A DNA stretch of 19,972 bases from CAWULT01 sp963923455 (GCA_963923455.1 CAWULT010000083.1:1-19972); one strand, 5' to 3'. Counted from the first letter of the stretch, positions 1 through 7,855 are shown. Numbers and translations are program-made. The notes: generated by a model from the letters alone, not told the origin.

Positions 1-72
1 AGACCCCATCCTCCCAAGAAATGAGGCCTCGCGGAAACCCGGTACGCTTCACTCGACTATTTCGAGCGTGCC

Positions 73-933
73 GTGGCTGCCAATCCGCGGTTCGCGAAAG
101 GATGGGCGGCGCTCGCCCGCGCCAATCTTGATTTCGCTGGCAACAGCGTCGAGTCTCCGCGCCCGCGGATTGATGCGGCGCGCGCGGCGGTCGAGAAGGC
201 GCTTGCCTTGGACGAACGCCTTCCCGATGCGCACGTCACGCTCGGCCTCGTCGAGCAATCAGACTGGCACTGGGCCGACGCCGAGCGGAGGTATCAGCGC
301 GCGGTCGCGCTCGATCCGAACCTGGTGATCGCGCACAGAGTGTACGCGCGCTACTTGTCGCAAATGGGACGGCATCGAGACGCGGAGGACGAGATTCGGC
401 GCGCCCGCCAGCTGGACCCAGCCAGCACGGGGTTGGTTGGCATCGAAGGAATGCTCCTGGCCGCAAGCGGACGTCGCGAGCAGGCCATCGAGCTGATCCG
501 CCGGGCAACCGCGGCGGGGGCCGACGTCGGTCACAACGTGCTCGGCCACGTGTATCTATCCGCCTGGCGGTACGACGATGCGCTGCCGGAACTGCGTGCG
601 GCAATCCGCATCGACGGCGAAACGACGAGCACGCTCTGTTACCTCGCGTTCGCGCTTGCGAAATCGGGCCGGCGCCCCGAGGCCGAGGCCATCCTGTCGA
701 AGTTGACAGCGAGTACACGATATGTGTCGCCCATGGAGCTTGGCATTGTCTACATGGGCCTCGGCGACCACGAACATGCGTTGCGCCTGCTGGAGGATGC
801 GTACACGGCCCGCGATCTGCAGCTGCAGTTCCTCGGGGTGGATGTGACCTACGACGCCATCCGTTCGGATCCGCGCTACCGCGATCTCATGCGGCGCGTC
901 GGCCTGCCCGACTGGCGTCGCAGAGCGGGTTAA
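73..933 (+). CDS. TPR-repeat protein, C-terminal part (5' end missing or frame-broken)
   Basis: This is an array of tetratricopeptide repeats, a helical scaffold for protein-protein contacts. Repeat-like helix pairs are visible throughout, for example WADAERRYQRAVALDPN, GRHRDAEDEIRRARQLDP and YDDALPELRAAIRID. The end (LGVDVTYDAIRSDPRYRDL, then MRRVGLP) matches the usual C-terminus of TPR proteins fused to winged-helix regulators or Ser/Thr kinases in acidobacteria, so an N-terminal signalling domain probably lies to the left; that is inference. The GTG at 73 is the only usable start in the frame and has no convincing ribosome binding site. TPR-like coding continues upstream in the same frame to 25 (DYFERAVAANPRF crosses position 73), where a TGA at 22-24 stops it. 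The gene therefore probably begins outside the window and is either frameshifted or stopped here. The TPR assignment is firm; the integrity of the gene is not. Confidence 0.8.
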   Translation: MAANPRFAKGWAALARANLDFAGNSVESPRPRIDAARAAVEKALALDERLPDAHVTLGLVEQSDWHWADAERRYQRAVALDPNLVIAHRVYARYLSQMGRHRDAEDEIRRARQLDPASTGLVGIEGMLLAASGRREQAIELIRRATAAGADVGHNVLGHVYLSAWRYDDALPELRAAIRIDGETTSTLCYLAFALAKSGRRPEAEAILSKLTASTRYVSPMELGIVYMGLGDHEHALRLLEDAYTARDLQLQFLGVDVTYDAIRSDPRYRDLMRRVGLPDWRRRAG

Positions 934-936
934 CCC

Positions 937-951
937 ACACGCCGAGCGTGT
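937..951 (+). terminator. Small stem-loop just after the TPR gene
   Basis: ACACGC and GCGTGT form a 6-bp stem with a 3-base loop, four bases after the TAA. There is no following T run, so it is only a weak terminator candidate. Confidence 0.2.
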
Positions 952-1068
952 TCGACCGGTCGGCGGTCTCCAGTGATGACCGTAAGTGTCCGCCCGATCT
1001 TCGTGGCGAACAACCCCATGTCAGCCGACTCACGGCGGGTTCCGCCCACCCGGAAGGGCTGGGGCCGG

Positions 1069-1104
1069 TTGGGGACGGAGCACACGCCTGAGTGCTTGGG
1101 GACG
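1069..1104. repeat. Short direct repeat enclosing an inverted repeat, intergenic
   Basis: TTGGGGACG occurs at 1069-1077 and again at 1096-1104. Between them AGCAC (1079-1083) and GTGCT (1092-1096) can pair. This compact arrangement in the gap between the TPR gene and the small minus-strand gene could be a REP-like element, but only one copy was noticed in the window. The remainder of 934-1113 holds nothing else I recognise apart from a short GGCGG/CCGCC inverted repeat at 1034-1046. Confidence 0.25.
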
Positions 1105-1113
1105 CCACCTCCT

Positions 1114-1293
1114 CTATTCCTTCTCCTCGAGCGCGTAGACGGCCGCCACGAGGGCCTCGGCCTCGGCTGCCGACACTTTCATCCGATAGGCGACATACTC
1201 GGCCGGGGAGAGACTTGCCCGCTCCATGCCCGCCTCGTCTTCCATCCAGCGCTTCGCGGCCAGCACCTGGCTCTGTGCAATCGTCTCTGCCAT
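1114..1293 (-). CDS. Small acidic hypothetical protein (59 aa)
   Basis: The product is not recognised. It begins MAETIAQSQVLAAKRWMEDE and ends in an Ala/Glu-rich helical stretch (SAAEAEALVAAVYALEEKE). It has no signal peptide, no membrane segment and no cysteine, so it is probably a small cytoplasmic helical protein. The ATG at 1293 was chosen over an upstream GTG at 1323 because AGGGGGA sits 8 bases before it. It is transcribed away from the G8 gene pair, with a divergent gap of about 180 bases between the two starts. The good ribosome binding site and plausible composition favour a real gene, but there is no family support. A longer plus-strand frame across the same bases (973-1428) looks like a shadow. 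Confidence 0.5.
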   Translation of the reverse strand: MAETIAQSQVLAAKRWMEDEAGMERASLSPAEYVAYRMKVSAAEAEALVAAVYALEEKE

Positions 1294-1301
1294 CTCCGTG
1301 T

Positions 1302-1308
1302 TCCCCCT
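1302..1308 (-). promoter_or_regulatory. Ribosome binding site deciding the 1293 start
   Basis: AGGGGGA on the minus strand lies 8 bases upstream of the ATG at 1293. The upstream GTG has no comparable site. Confidence 0.5.
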
Positions 1309-1393
1309 GGGATCACATATCACAAAGGCTGCCGGGCGCCCTTTGCGGGCTCAGCGGCCGCCGGTTCCGGGCGCGCGCCGACTCGCCGGATTT

Positions 1394-1431
1394 CGGCTAT
1401 TCTCTTCGGGTTCGCGCGTCTCGGATAGCCG
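1394..1431. promoter_or_regulatory. Inverted repeat upstream of the G8 gene pair
   Basis: CGGCTAT (1394-1400) and ATAGCCG (1425-1431) are exact inverted copies 24 bases apart, 40 bases before the GTG of the first G8 gene. This spacing would suit a dimeric operator or an untranslated leader hairpin. TATTCT at 1398-1403 is a poor -10-like match, but no -35 is visible. The function is a guess. Confidence 0.25.
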
Positions 1432-1470
1432 CGCGGTTCTTGGTCATCCAGGACGGGGGAGGTTAGTTCC

Positions 1471-4128
1471 GTGAGTAAGCCGCACCGCTCGCTCCTTCTC
1501 GCTTCGCTGCTGCCGGCAATCCTGCTCGTCGGCGCATTCGCTGACGTGCAGGCTCAGAATGCCGGCTCGCCGGCGGTCAGGCCGACGAAGTGGTCCGACC
1601 CTGCCACCTGGCCAAACGGCAAGGTGCCAGTCGCGGGCGACAAGGTCACGATCGGGAGAGACAAGGACGTGATCCTCGACGTCAGTCCGCCGGCGCTCGG
1701 CGGCCTGTCCATCGACGGCAAGCTCACCTTCGCCAACGACGCCGACCTGGAACTGACCACCGAGTGGATCATGCTGCACGGGGAGCTGGCCATCGGGAGC
1801 GAAGCCAGCCCCCACACGCGCAAGGCGACCATCACCTTCACCAACAACGTCAAGGGTGAAGACGTCATGGCTGGCATGGGCGACCGCGGGATCATGATCT
1901 CGGGCGGAACCCTGAACCTGCACGGCAATCAGAAGAACGCCTGGACCAAGCTGGCGCAGACGGCGGCGGCCGGCAGCACCTCCATCGAGGTTCTGGACGC
2001 GTCAGGCTGGCGGGCCGGTGACGAGATCGTGCTCGCGTCCACGGACTTCGATCCCCGGCAGGCCGAGCGGCGCACCATCTCTGCCATCAGCGGCAACACG
2101 ATCACGCTCGACAAGAAGCTGGACTACATGCATTTCGGCAAGATCACCTTCGGGGTGGATGAGCGCGGCGAAGTCGGGTTGCTGACGCGCAACATCCGCA
2201 TTCAGGCATCGGCCGATGCGGAACAGTCCTTCCTGGGCGGTCACATGATGGCGATGCCCTCGAGCAAGATGTACGTCGAGGGCGTCGAGCTGCGGCGCAT
2301 GGGGCAGAACCTGACGCTGGCGCGGTACCCCATCCACTGGCACCTGGTGGGAGACGCGAAGGGCCAGTACATCAGGAATGCGGCGATCCACGACACGTAC
2401 AACCGCTGCGTGACCGTGCACGGCACGAACGACCTGCAGGTCGAGAACAACGTGACCTACAACACCGTGGGCCACTGCTTCTTCATGGAAGACGGCATCG
2501 AGCACGGCAACCAGTTCATTCACAACCTGGCCATCCAGACCAAGTGTCATACGTCCAAGCCGTGCGACCCGACGAACTTGGCCCCGTTCGGAGCCAACCC
2601 CGACGGCTTGAACTTCAAGACCACCGGCCAGGACTCGAAGGATGTCCTGATCCCGTCGGACAACACGGTGTCGAGCTACTGGATCACGAACCCGGACAAC
2701 GTCTACCGCGACAACGTGGCCGCGGGGTCCGACGCGACGGGTTTCTGGCTCGCCTTCCCAGAGCATCCGACGGGCCAGTTCGAAGGCACGGCTATCAGCC
2801 GGGCGATATGGCCGCGTCGGATGAAGCTCCGCGAGTTCAAGGGCAACGTCGCCCATTCGAACTTCGACAGCTTCATGGGCGACCGCGCCCCCAGGCCCGA
2901 TGGCAAGTTCGCGGTGGGCGGGTATGTGTCCCTCGTCAATCCCGCTGACGCGAACAGCGCTCAAGCGGAGTCGGTCGTCGAGGACTTCACCAGCTACAAG
3001 AACCGCAATAGCGGCATCTGGGCCCGCGGTGAGTTGCGCCTCTACAAGAACCTGAAGATGGCCGACAACGGAATCGGCTTCACGCAGGCGTCCGGCAACC
3101 TCGGCCAGTCCGCCTATACGTCACGGGTGGTGGATTCGCTGTTCGTGGGCGAATCCGAGAACATCGGCAACCCCAGCACGCCGGCGGAAAAGGCGTACGG
3201 CCGCAGCTTGCCGCAGCCCGCTGTCGCGGACTTCCCGATCCGCGGCTACGAGTTCTACGACTACCACCACGAACTCGACAACAACACCTTCGTGAACTAT
3301 CAGGACAACGCCACCCGTAAGACGGGGGCGATCTCCTACCTGCTGTTCACCAGCTTCGGCATGAGCTCCAACAACACCGTGCAGCGCTCGAAGTTCATGA
3401 ACGCCAAGCCGGTGTACTTCCCGCCGATCGACAACCGGTGGAGCAACGACGACTACGGCAACACGGTCTACAAGACGTCGGTGTTCAACGACAAGGACGG
3501 CACCATCACCGGTGTCCCCAATTCCTACATCGTCAACGTCACCGGAATCGACGCCGACAAGTCCTGCGAGGCCCGGCCCACCTGGAACGCCGTGGTGTGC
3601 AAGGGCGACGTCGGCCGCATGAACGTCGGCGGCGGTGGTGGCGCCATTGGGTTCGGCGGCTTCGGCCGCGGCGGTGGTGCTGGTGGTCGCGGTGCAGGTG
3701 CTCCCGCAGCTCCCGCTCAGCCCGTGACCTTCGCCATTGCCCCTGGTGGTGGTCGCATCAGAGGGACCCGTGCGCCGTCAGGGCCGCCAGTCGTGCTCAG
3801 CCGCAACGGCAAGAAGTTCACCGCCGAGGGAGAAACGAACGTACGCGCGGGCACCGAGTACAAGGTGATCACCGAGCGGCCATCCGTGAACATCACCGTG
3901 AGGGAACTGGATGCCGGCTCGTGGGTGATGTTCGAGCTGCCGGGATTCACCACCGCATCGGCTGGCACGGCGCAGAGCAGTCTGGCCGCGCTGCGCAAGG
4001 CCACGGCCACCTCGTACTACAAGGGCAACGGTTCGCTGTGGGTGAAGGTCGTCTCCACCGGTGACGTCCTCGGCAGTGGCCCTGGCAAGGGCCCCGGGCC
4101 TGGAGACAGCCTCGAGGTGAAAAGATGA
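1471..4128 (+). CDS. Secreted G8-domain / CEMIP-TMEM2-like beta-helix protein, copy 1
   Basis: This large exported protein (885 aa) is related to animal CEMIP and TMEM2, which are linked to hyaluronan depolymerisation. A Sec signal peptide covers residues 1 to about 28 (hydrophobic LLLASLLPAILLVGAF, then DVQA-QN). A G8 domain follows at roughly 40-155 (WSDPATWPNGKVPVAGDKVTI). A parallel beta-helix region at about 160-690 contains the CEMIP-type block YPIHWH (286-291), RCVTVHGTN (312-320) and GHCFFMEDGIE (334-344), then a Cys pair in CHTSKPC. A Cys-x-Trp-x-Cys element (CEARPTWNAVVC) precedes a Gly-rich linker (about 714-770) and a C-terminal domain ending SYYKGNGSLWVKVV. The start is GTG with GGGGGAGG 8 bases upstream. 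It overlaps the next paralog by ATGA, so the two are translationally coupled. The substrate is unknown; polysaccharide cleavage or binding is inferred from the family. The fold assignment is strong. Confidence 0.88.
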   Translation: MSKPHRSLLLASLLPAILLVGAFADVQAQNAGSPAVRPTKWSDPATWPNGKVPVAGDKVTIGRDKDVILDVSPPALGGLSIDGKLTFANDADLELTTEWIMLHGELAIGSEASPHTRKATITFTNNVKGEDVMAGMGDRGIMISGGTLNLHGNQKNAWTKLAQTAAAGSTSIEVLDASGWRAGDEIVLASTDFDPRQAERRTISAISGNTITLDKKLDYMHFGKITFGVDERGEVGLLTRNIRIQASADAEQSFLGGHMMAMPSSKMYVEGVELRRMGQNLTLARYPIHWHLVGDAKGQYIRNAAIHDTYNRCVTVHGTNDLQVENNVTYNTVGHCFFMEDGIEHGNQFIHNLAIQTKCHTSKPCDPTNLAPFGANPDGLNFKTTGQDSKDVLIPSDNTVSSYWITNPDNVYRDNVAAGSDATGFWLAFPEHPTGQFEGTAISRAIWPRRMKLREFKGNVAHSNFDSFMGDRAPRPDGKFAVGGYVSLVNPADANSAQAESVVEDFTSYKNRNSGIWARGELRLYKNLKMADNGIGFTQASGNLGQSAYTSRVVDSLFVGESENIGNPSTPAEKAYGRSLPQPAVADFPIRGYEFYDYHHELDNNTFVNYQDNATRKTGAISYLLFTSFGMSSNNTVQRSKFMNAKPVYFPPIDNRWSNDDYGNTVYKTSVFNDKDGTITGVPNSYIVNVTGIDADKSCEARPTWNAVVCKGDVGRMNVGGGGGAIGFGGFGRGGGAGGRGAGAPAAPAQPVTFAIAPGGGRIRGTRAPSGPPVVLSRNGKKFTAEGETNVRAGTEYKVITERPSVNITVRELDAGSWVMFELPGFTTASAGTAQSSLAALRKATATSYYKGNGSLWVKVVSTGDVLGSGPGKGPGPGDSLEVKR

Positions 4129-6854
4129 GCAAGCCACATCGCTCGTTCCTTCTTGCGTCGCTCCTTTCAGTACTCCTGCTCGGCAGCGTGTTCGCCGTCG
4201 TGCAGGCCCAGAATGCCGGAGCCCCGGCCGTCAGTCAGACGCGCTGGTCCGATCCCGCCACCTGGCCGGACGGGAAGGTGCCGGCCGCTGGCGACAAGGT
4301 CACGATTGCCAGGGGCAAGAGCGTGCTCCTCGACGTCAGTCCGCCGGCGTTGAACGGTCTCACGGTCGACGGCAAACTCAGCTTTGCCGACAATGCCGAC
4401 CTCGAGTTGACCACCGAGTGGATCATGCTGCACGGGGAGCTGGAAATCGGCACCGAGGCCAGGCCCCATACACGCAAGGCGACCATCACGTTCACCAACA
4501 ACGTCAAGGACGAAGACATCAGCGGAACGGGCGGCACGACCGACCGGGTCGACCGCGGCATCATGCTGATGGGCGGCACGCTGAACCTGCACGGTGACCG
4601 GACGAACACCTGGAGCAAGCTGGCGCAGACCGCTGCGGCCGGCAGCAACTCCATCCAGGTCCTGGACGCGACCGGCTGGCGGGTGGGCGACGAGGTCGTG
4701 CTCGCGTCCACGGACTTCGATCCCCGGCAGGCCGAGCGGCGTACCATCACCGCCATCCGCGGCAACAGGCTCACGCTCGACCTGGCGCTGGAGTTCATGC
4801 ACTTTGGCAAGATCACGTTCGACGTGGACGAACGTGGCGAAGTCGCCATGCTGACGCGCAACATCCGCCTGCAGGCCTCGGCCGACGCGGCCGAAGCGCC
4901 GTTCTACGGCGGCCACGTGATGGCGATGGGCGCGAGCAAGATGTTCGTCGAGGGCGTCGAGTTCCAGCGCATGGGCCAGAACCTGACGCTGGCCCGGTAT
5001 CCGATCCACTGGCACCTGATGGGCGACGCGAAGGGCCAGTACATCAGGAACGCGTCCATCCACGACACGTACAACCGCTGCGTCACCGTGCACGGCACGA
5101 ACTTCCTGCGTGTCGAGAACAACGTGACCTACAACACCGTGGGACACTGCTTCTTCCTCGAAGACGGGATCGAGCACGGTAACGAGTACGTGCACAACCT
5201 GGCGATCCAGACGAAGTGTCATACGTCCAAGCCCTGCGTGCCGACGAACCTCGCCGCGGCGGGAGAGAGGCCGGACTACGCGAATCGACAGGCCGTCAGA
5301 GAGAACGGCCAGGCCTCCAAGGATGTGCTGCTGCCTTCGGACAACACGGCCGCGAGCTTCTGGATCACCAATCCGGACAACACGTATCGCGACAACGTGG
5401 CCGCGGGTTCTGACGCCAACGGCTTCTGGATGTCGTTGCCGGAGCACCCGAACGGCAAGTTCGAGGGCTCCGAGATCAGCAAGGCCACGTGGCCACGTCG
5501 AACGCCCTTCCGCGAGTTCAAGGGCAACGTGGCCCACTCCAACTACGACGCCTTCATGTTCGACCGGAACATCGCGGCCAACAACACGTTCGGTGTCACG
5601 GGCAGCTCGCATACCGGCCTCGAGAACCCCGCTGACCCGGACAGCAAGGCGCTGGTTTCGGTCTTCGAGAATCTCACCGCCTACAAGAACCGCAATGGCG
5701 GCATCTGGGGCCGCGGTGAGATGCACCTGTTCAGGAACGTGAAGCTGGCCGACAACGCCATGGGCTTCACGCATGCGTCCGGCGCCTTCGGTCGCTACGC
5801 CTTCACGTCACAGGTCGTTGACTCGCTGTTCGTGGGCGAAACCGAGAACGTCGGCAACCCCAGGACCGACGCGGAAAAGACGTACGGCCGCAGCCTGCCG
5901 AAGCCCACGCTGCCGGACTTCCCGATTCGCGGCTACGAGTACTACGACTACCGGCATGACGTGGTGAACACCACCTTCCGGAACTATGAAGACAACGCCA
6001 CGCGCAAGACGGGAGCCATCTCGAACCTGCTGTTCAGCAGCTTCGGGGTCAGCACGAACAACGCCTTCGAGCGTGTGAAGTTCGTCAACGCCAAGCCGGT
6101 GTACTTCCCGCCGATGGCCAACAACAGCAAGTGGGCCAGCGACAACGGCGGCAGCATGTCGTACAAGACCGCGGCGTACCGCGACCGGGATGGTTCGCTG
6201 GGCGGTGGCCCGAATTCCTACGTGCTCATTCACGACGGCGTCAACGACAGCGTGGCCGTCGACACAGAGGCGTGTGAGATCAAGCCCACCTGGAACGCGG
6301 CCGTCTGCAAGGGCGACATCGGGCGCCTGACGTTTGCCGGCGGTGGCGGTTTCGGTGGCGCCCGTGGCGCGGCCCTTGGCAGGGGCGCCGCTGCTGGTGC
6401 TGCCGGCGCTGGCGGTCCCGGTGGCCCGGGCGGGGCAGCCCGCCTTGGCGGCGCGGGCGCTCCTGGCGGCGTCGGTGGAGGTGGCGCGTTCGGTCGAGGC
6501 GGCCCTGCTGCGCCGCCGCAGCCGCCGGTGGTGCTCAGCCGCAACGGCAAGGACTACACCGCCACCGGTGGCAGCAACGTCCGAGCCGGCACCGAGATCA
6601 AAGTGACCACCGAACGGCAGTCCCTGCCGCTCACCCTGGCGGAACTGGATCGCGGCTCGTGGGTGATCTTCGAGCTGCCGGGATTCACCACCGCGGCTTC
6701 GGGTACGCCGCAGGACAGCCTGGATGCGCTGCGCAAGGCCAGCGACACCTCGTACTTCAAGGGCCAGGGGTCGCTCTGGGTCAAGATCGTGTCCAGCGGT
6801 GACAGTGGTACCGGCGCGCCGGGTGGTGGAACCAGCGTGCAGGTCGGCCGGTAA
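4125..6854 (+). CDS. Secreted G8-domain / CEMIP-TMEM2-like beta-helix protein, copy 2
   Basis: This is the tandem paralog of the preceding gene (909 aa), with the same order of parts. The signal peptide starts almost identically (MSKPHRS, then LLASLL). The G8 domain is at about 40-160 (WSDPATWPDGKVPAAGDKVTI). The CEMIP-like beta-helix block has YPIHWH at 292-297, TVHGTN at 321-326 and GHCFFLEDGIE at 340-350. The CHTSKPC and CEIKPTWNAAVC cysteine elements are both kept. The main differences are a short insertion near residue 137 (GTGGTTDRV) and a longer, more repetitive Gly/Ala-rich linker (about 738-800), before the conserved C-terminal domain (about 803-900, with LDRGSWVIFELPGF and SYFKGQGSLWVKI). 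The ATG overlaps the upstream stop by 4 bases, with GAGGTGA just upstream. The level of similarity implies a fairly recent tandem duplication. A paired or heteromeric function is possible but not shown. Like copy 1, it is probably periplasmic or cell-surface. Confidence 0.88.
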   Translation: MSKPHRSFLLASLLSVLLLGSVFAVVQAQNAGAPAVSQTRWSDPATWPDGKVPAAGDKVTIARGKSVLLDVSPPALNGLTVDGKLSFADNADLELTTEWIMLHGELEIGTEARPHTRKATITFTNNVKDEDISGTGGTTDRVDRGIMLMGGTLNLHGDRTNTWSKLAQTAAAGSNSIQVLDATGWRVGDEVVLASTDFDPRQAERRTITAIRGNRLTLDLALEFMHFGKITFDVDERGEVAMLTRNIRLQASADAAEAPFYGGHVMAMGASKMFVEGVEFQRMGQNLTLARYPIHWHLMGDAKGQYIRNASIHDTYNRCVTVHGTNFLRVENNVTYNTVGHCFFLEDGIEHGNEYVHNLAIQTKCHTSKPCVPTNLAAAGERPDYANRQAVRENGQASKDVLLPSDNTAASFWITNPDNTYRDNVAAGSDANGFWMSLPEHPNGKFEGSEISKATWPRRTPFREFKGNVAHSNYDAFMFDRNIAANNTFGVTGSSHTGLENPADPDSKALVSVFENLTAYKNRNGGIWGRGEMHLFRNVKLADNAMGFTHASGAFGRYAFTSQVVDSLFVGETENVGNPRTDAEKTYGRSLPKPTLPDFPIRGYEYYDYRHDVVNTTFRNYEDNATRKTGAISNLLFSSFGVSTNNAFERVKFVNAKPVYFPPMANNSKWASDNGGSMSYKTAAYRDRDGSLGGGPNSYVLIHDGVNDSVAVDTEACEIKPTWNAAVCKGDIGRLTFAGGGGFGGARGAALGRGAAAGAAGAGGPGGPGGAARLGGAGAPGGVGGGGAFGRGGPAAPPQPPVVLSRNGKDYTATGGSNVRAGTEIKVTTERQSLPLTLAELDRGSWVIFELPGFTTAASGTPQDSLDALRKASDTSYFKGQGSLWVKIVSSGDSGTGAPGGGTSVQVGR

Positions 6855-6880
6855 GCTGGTCCCTACCGCATGAGTCAGCG

Positions 6881-6901
6881 CCCCCGGGTTGTGCCCGGGG
6901 G
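6881..6901 (+). terminator. Hairpin after the G8 gene pair
   Basis: CCCCCGGG, loop TTGTG, CCCGGGGG: a perfect 8-bp GC-only stem 26 bases after the TAA of copy 2. No T run follows, so it is either a terminator of the GC-rich type or an mRNA 3'-end stabiliser. The rest of the gap to 7093 shows no other gene. Confidence 0.5.
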
Positions 6902-7080
6902 TAACCGCGCTGTTCCAACGACACACGCCAGCCGACGAGCGCCGGGCCGCCTGCGGAGCCTGTCCGGCGTCACGCCAATGCCCTCACGAAGCCATCCGGT
7001 GCCGCGCCATCGGGCCGATAACCTGTAGTGCGACGCCGTGACGGCTGGGCTGCCCCACGTCGTGACGGCGTCTGCGGCGT

Positions 7081-7086
7081 GGAGGG
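7081..7086 (+). promoter_or_regulatory. Ribosome binding site deciding the 7094 start
   Basis: GGAGGG lies 7 bases before the ATG at 7094. This favours that start over the upstream in-frame GTG at 7028. Confidence 0.6.
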
Positions 7087-7093
7087 TACATCC

Positions 7094-7363
7094 ATGAACC
7101 AGCGGCGCGAGGACCGGCGGCAGCTGCGCCTGCCGGTGAGCATCACGTGGAACGACGACGGCGGCATCCGGCACGGCTCGGCGATGACCGAGAACCTGTC
7201 GCCAGGTGGCGCGTGCCTGCGGACCGCCGAGGCCATCCCGGTCGGTGTGACGGTCAACGTCAGCGGGCACGGCAGCCCCTTCACGGGCGTCGTCCGATAC
7301 CGGCTGGTCGAGAACGACGTGTACGTGATCGGGCTCCAGCGGTGGGACGACCTGCAGCCGTGA
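7094..7363 (+). CDS. Single-domain PilZ protein (89 aa)
   Basis: This is a small cytoplasmic PilZ-type protein, a family that typically binds cyclic-di-GMP and relays it to motility, secretion or polysaccharide machinery. The N-terminus carries the basic RREDRRQLR stretch that provides the RxxxR-type arginines, and the second motif N/DxSxxG is present as NLSPGG (followed by ACLRT). The remaining sequence fits the PilZ beta-barrel (SPFTGVVRYRLVENDVYVIGLQ). The domain occupies nearly the whole protein, so any output must come through a partner. The ATG at 7094 was chosen for its ribosome binding site and because it aligns with the start of the facing PilZ paralog. The two PilZ genes are convergent, 14 bases apart. 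Family call is strong; ligand binding is inferred from the motifs. Confidence 0.85.
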   Translation: MNQRREDRRQLRLPVSITWNDDGGIRHGSAMTENLSPGGACLRTAEAIPVGVTVNVSGHGSPFTGVVRYRLVENDVYVIGLQRWDDLQP

Positions 7364-7377
7364 CGTGACTGGCTCGT

Positions 7378-7683
7378 CTAGGGGGCCGTGGACCGGTCGT
7401 CACCCGGTGTCGGGTCGCCCGCGGCGGGGCACTGCAGTCCGACGAGGTAGCCCATGACGTGGGGCCGGCAGTAGCGAACGCTGCCGGTGAACGGCGTCCG
7501 GTAGCCCGTCACGGCCACGCGGGTCCCGGCCGCGATCGCCGTGTTGGTGCGCAGGCAGGCGCCATGCGGGGAGATGTCTTCGAGCATCGCCAGGCGGGTC
7601 CGGGTGACCGGTGGTGCCCCCTCACCCCACTGCACCGTGACACGGGCCAGCAGGAACCGGCGGTCTTCCTGTCGGCGGTCCAT
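7378..7683 (-). CDS. Single-domain PilZ protein (101 aa), facing the other PilZ gene
   Basis: This is a second small PilZ protein. It has the N-terminal DRRQEDRR arginine cluster, the DISPHG match to D/NxSxxG (followed by ACLRT), and the same barrel strand YRTPFTGSVRYCRP. It differs from its neighbour by an extra Cys (VGLQCP) and a hydrophilic tail of about 15 residues ending GDDRSTAP. The ATG at 7683 is preferred because GAGGGG lies 9 bases upstream and it aligns with MNQRREDRR of the paralog; an ATG at 7734 would add 17 residues and has a weaker, more distant GGGAG. The two copies probably arose by duplication, but the inverted arrangement means they are not co-transcribed. Cyclic-di-GMP binding is inferred from the motifs, and the effector partner is unknown. 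Confidence 0.82.
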   Translation of the reverse strand: MDRRQEDRRFLLARVTVQWGEGAPPVTRTRLAMLEDISPHGACLRTNTAIAAGTRVAVTGYRTPFTGSVRYCRPHVMGYLVGLQCPAAGDPTPGDDRSTAP

Positions 7684-7692
7684 CGCGCCGTT

Positions 7693-7698
7693 CCCCTC
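7693..7698 (-). promoter_or_regulatory. Ribosome binding site deciding the 7683 start
   Basis: GAGGGG on the minus strand lies 9 bases upstream of the ATG at 7683. It supports the shorter start. Confidence 0.4.
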
Positions 7699-7855
7699 AG
7701 AAGAGCGCTCGTGAAGCTTCACCCAGTTGCGCATCGCGCGATGTGTCTCCCTGACTGAAGGTATCGGCAGCCGGGGGGCCGGCTCAATGACTCAGCTCGG
7801 CTATTTCGCTGGTGGCAACGAGCGGCCGCGTGACCGCGCGCGATGTGGTTCAATC

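Noticed and set aside
973..1428. Plus-strand frame of 151 codons upstream of the G8 genes
   Set aside because: Its composition is Pro/Arg/Gly/His-rich without any motif, and it overlaps the better-supported small minus-strand gene; no ribosome binding site fits.
4167..5774. Minus-strand open frame of 535 codons opposite G8 copy 2
   Set aside because: A shorter version of the same shadow occurs opposite copy 1 (2002-2964), as expected for antisense frames of duplicated genes; the plus-strand domains are certain.
6337..6525. Gly-rich DNA tract in G8 copy 2 considered as a tandem-repeat array or CRISPR-like element
   Set aside because: It is in frame, codes for an irregular Gly/Ala linker, and has no constant repeat-spacer period.
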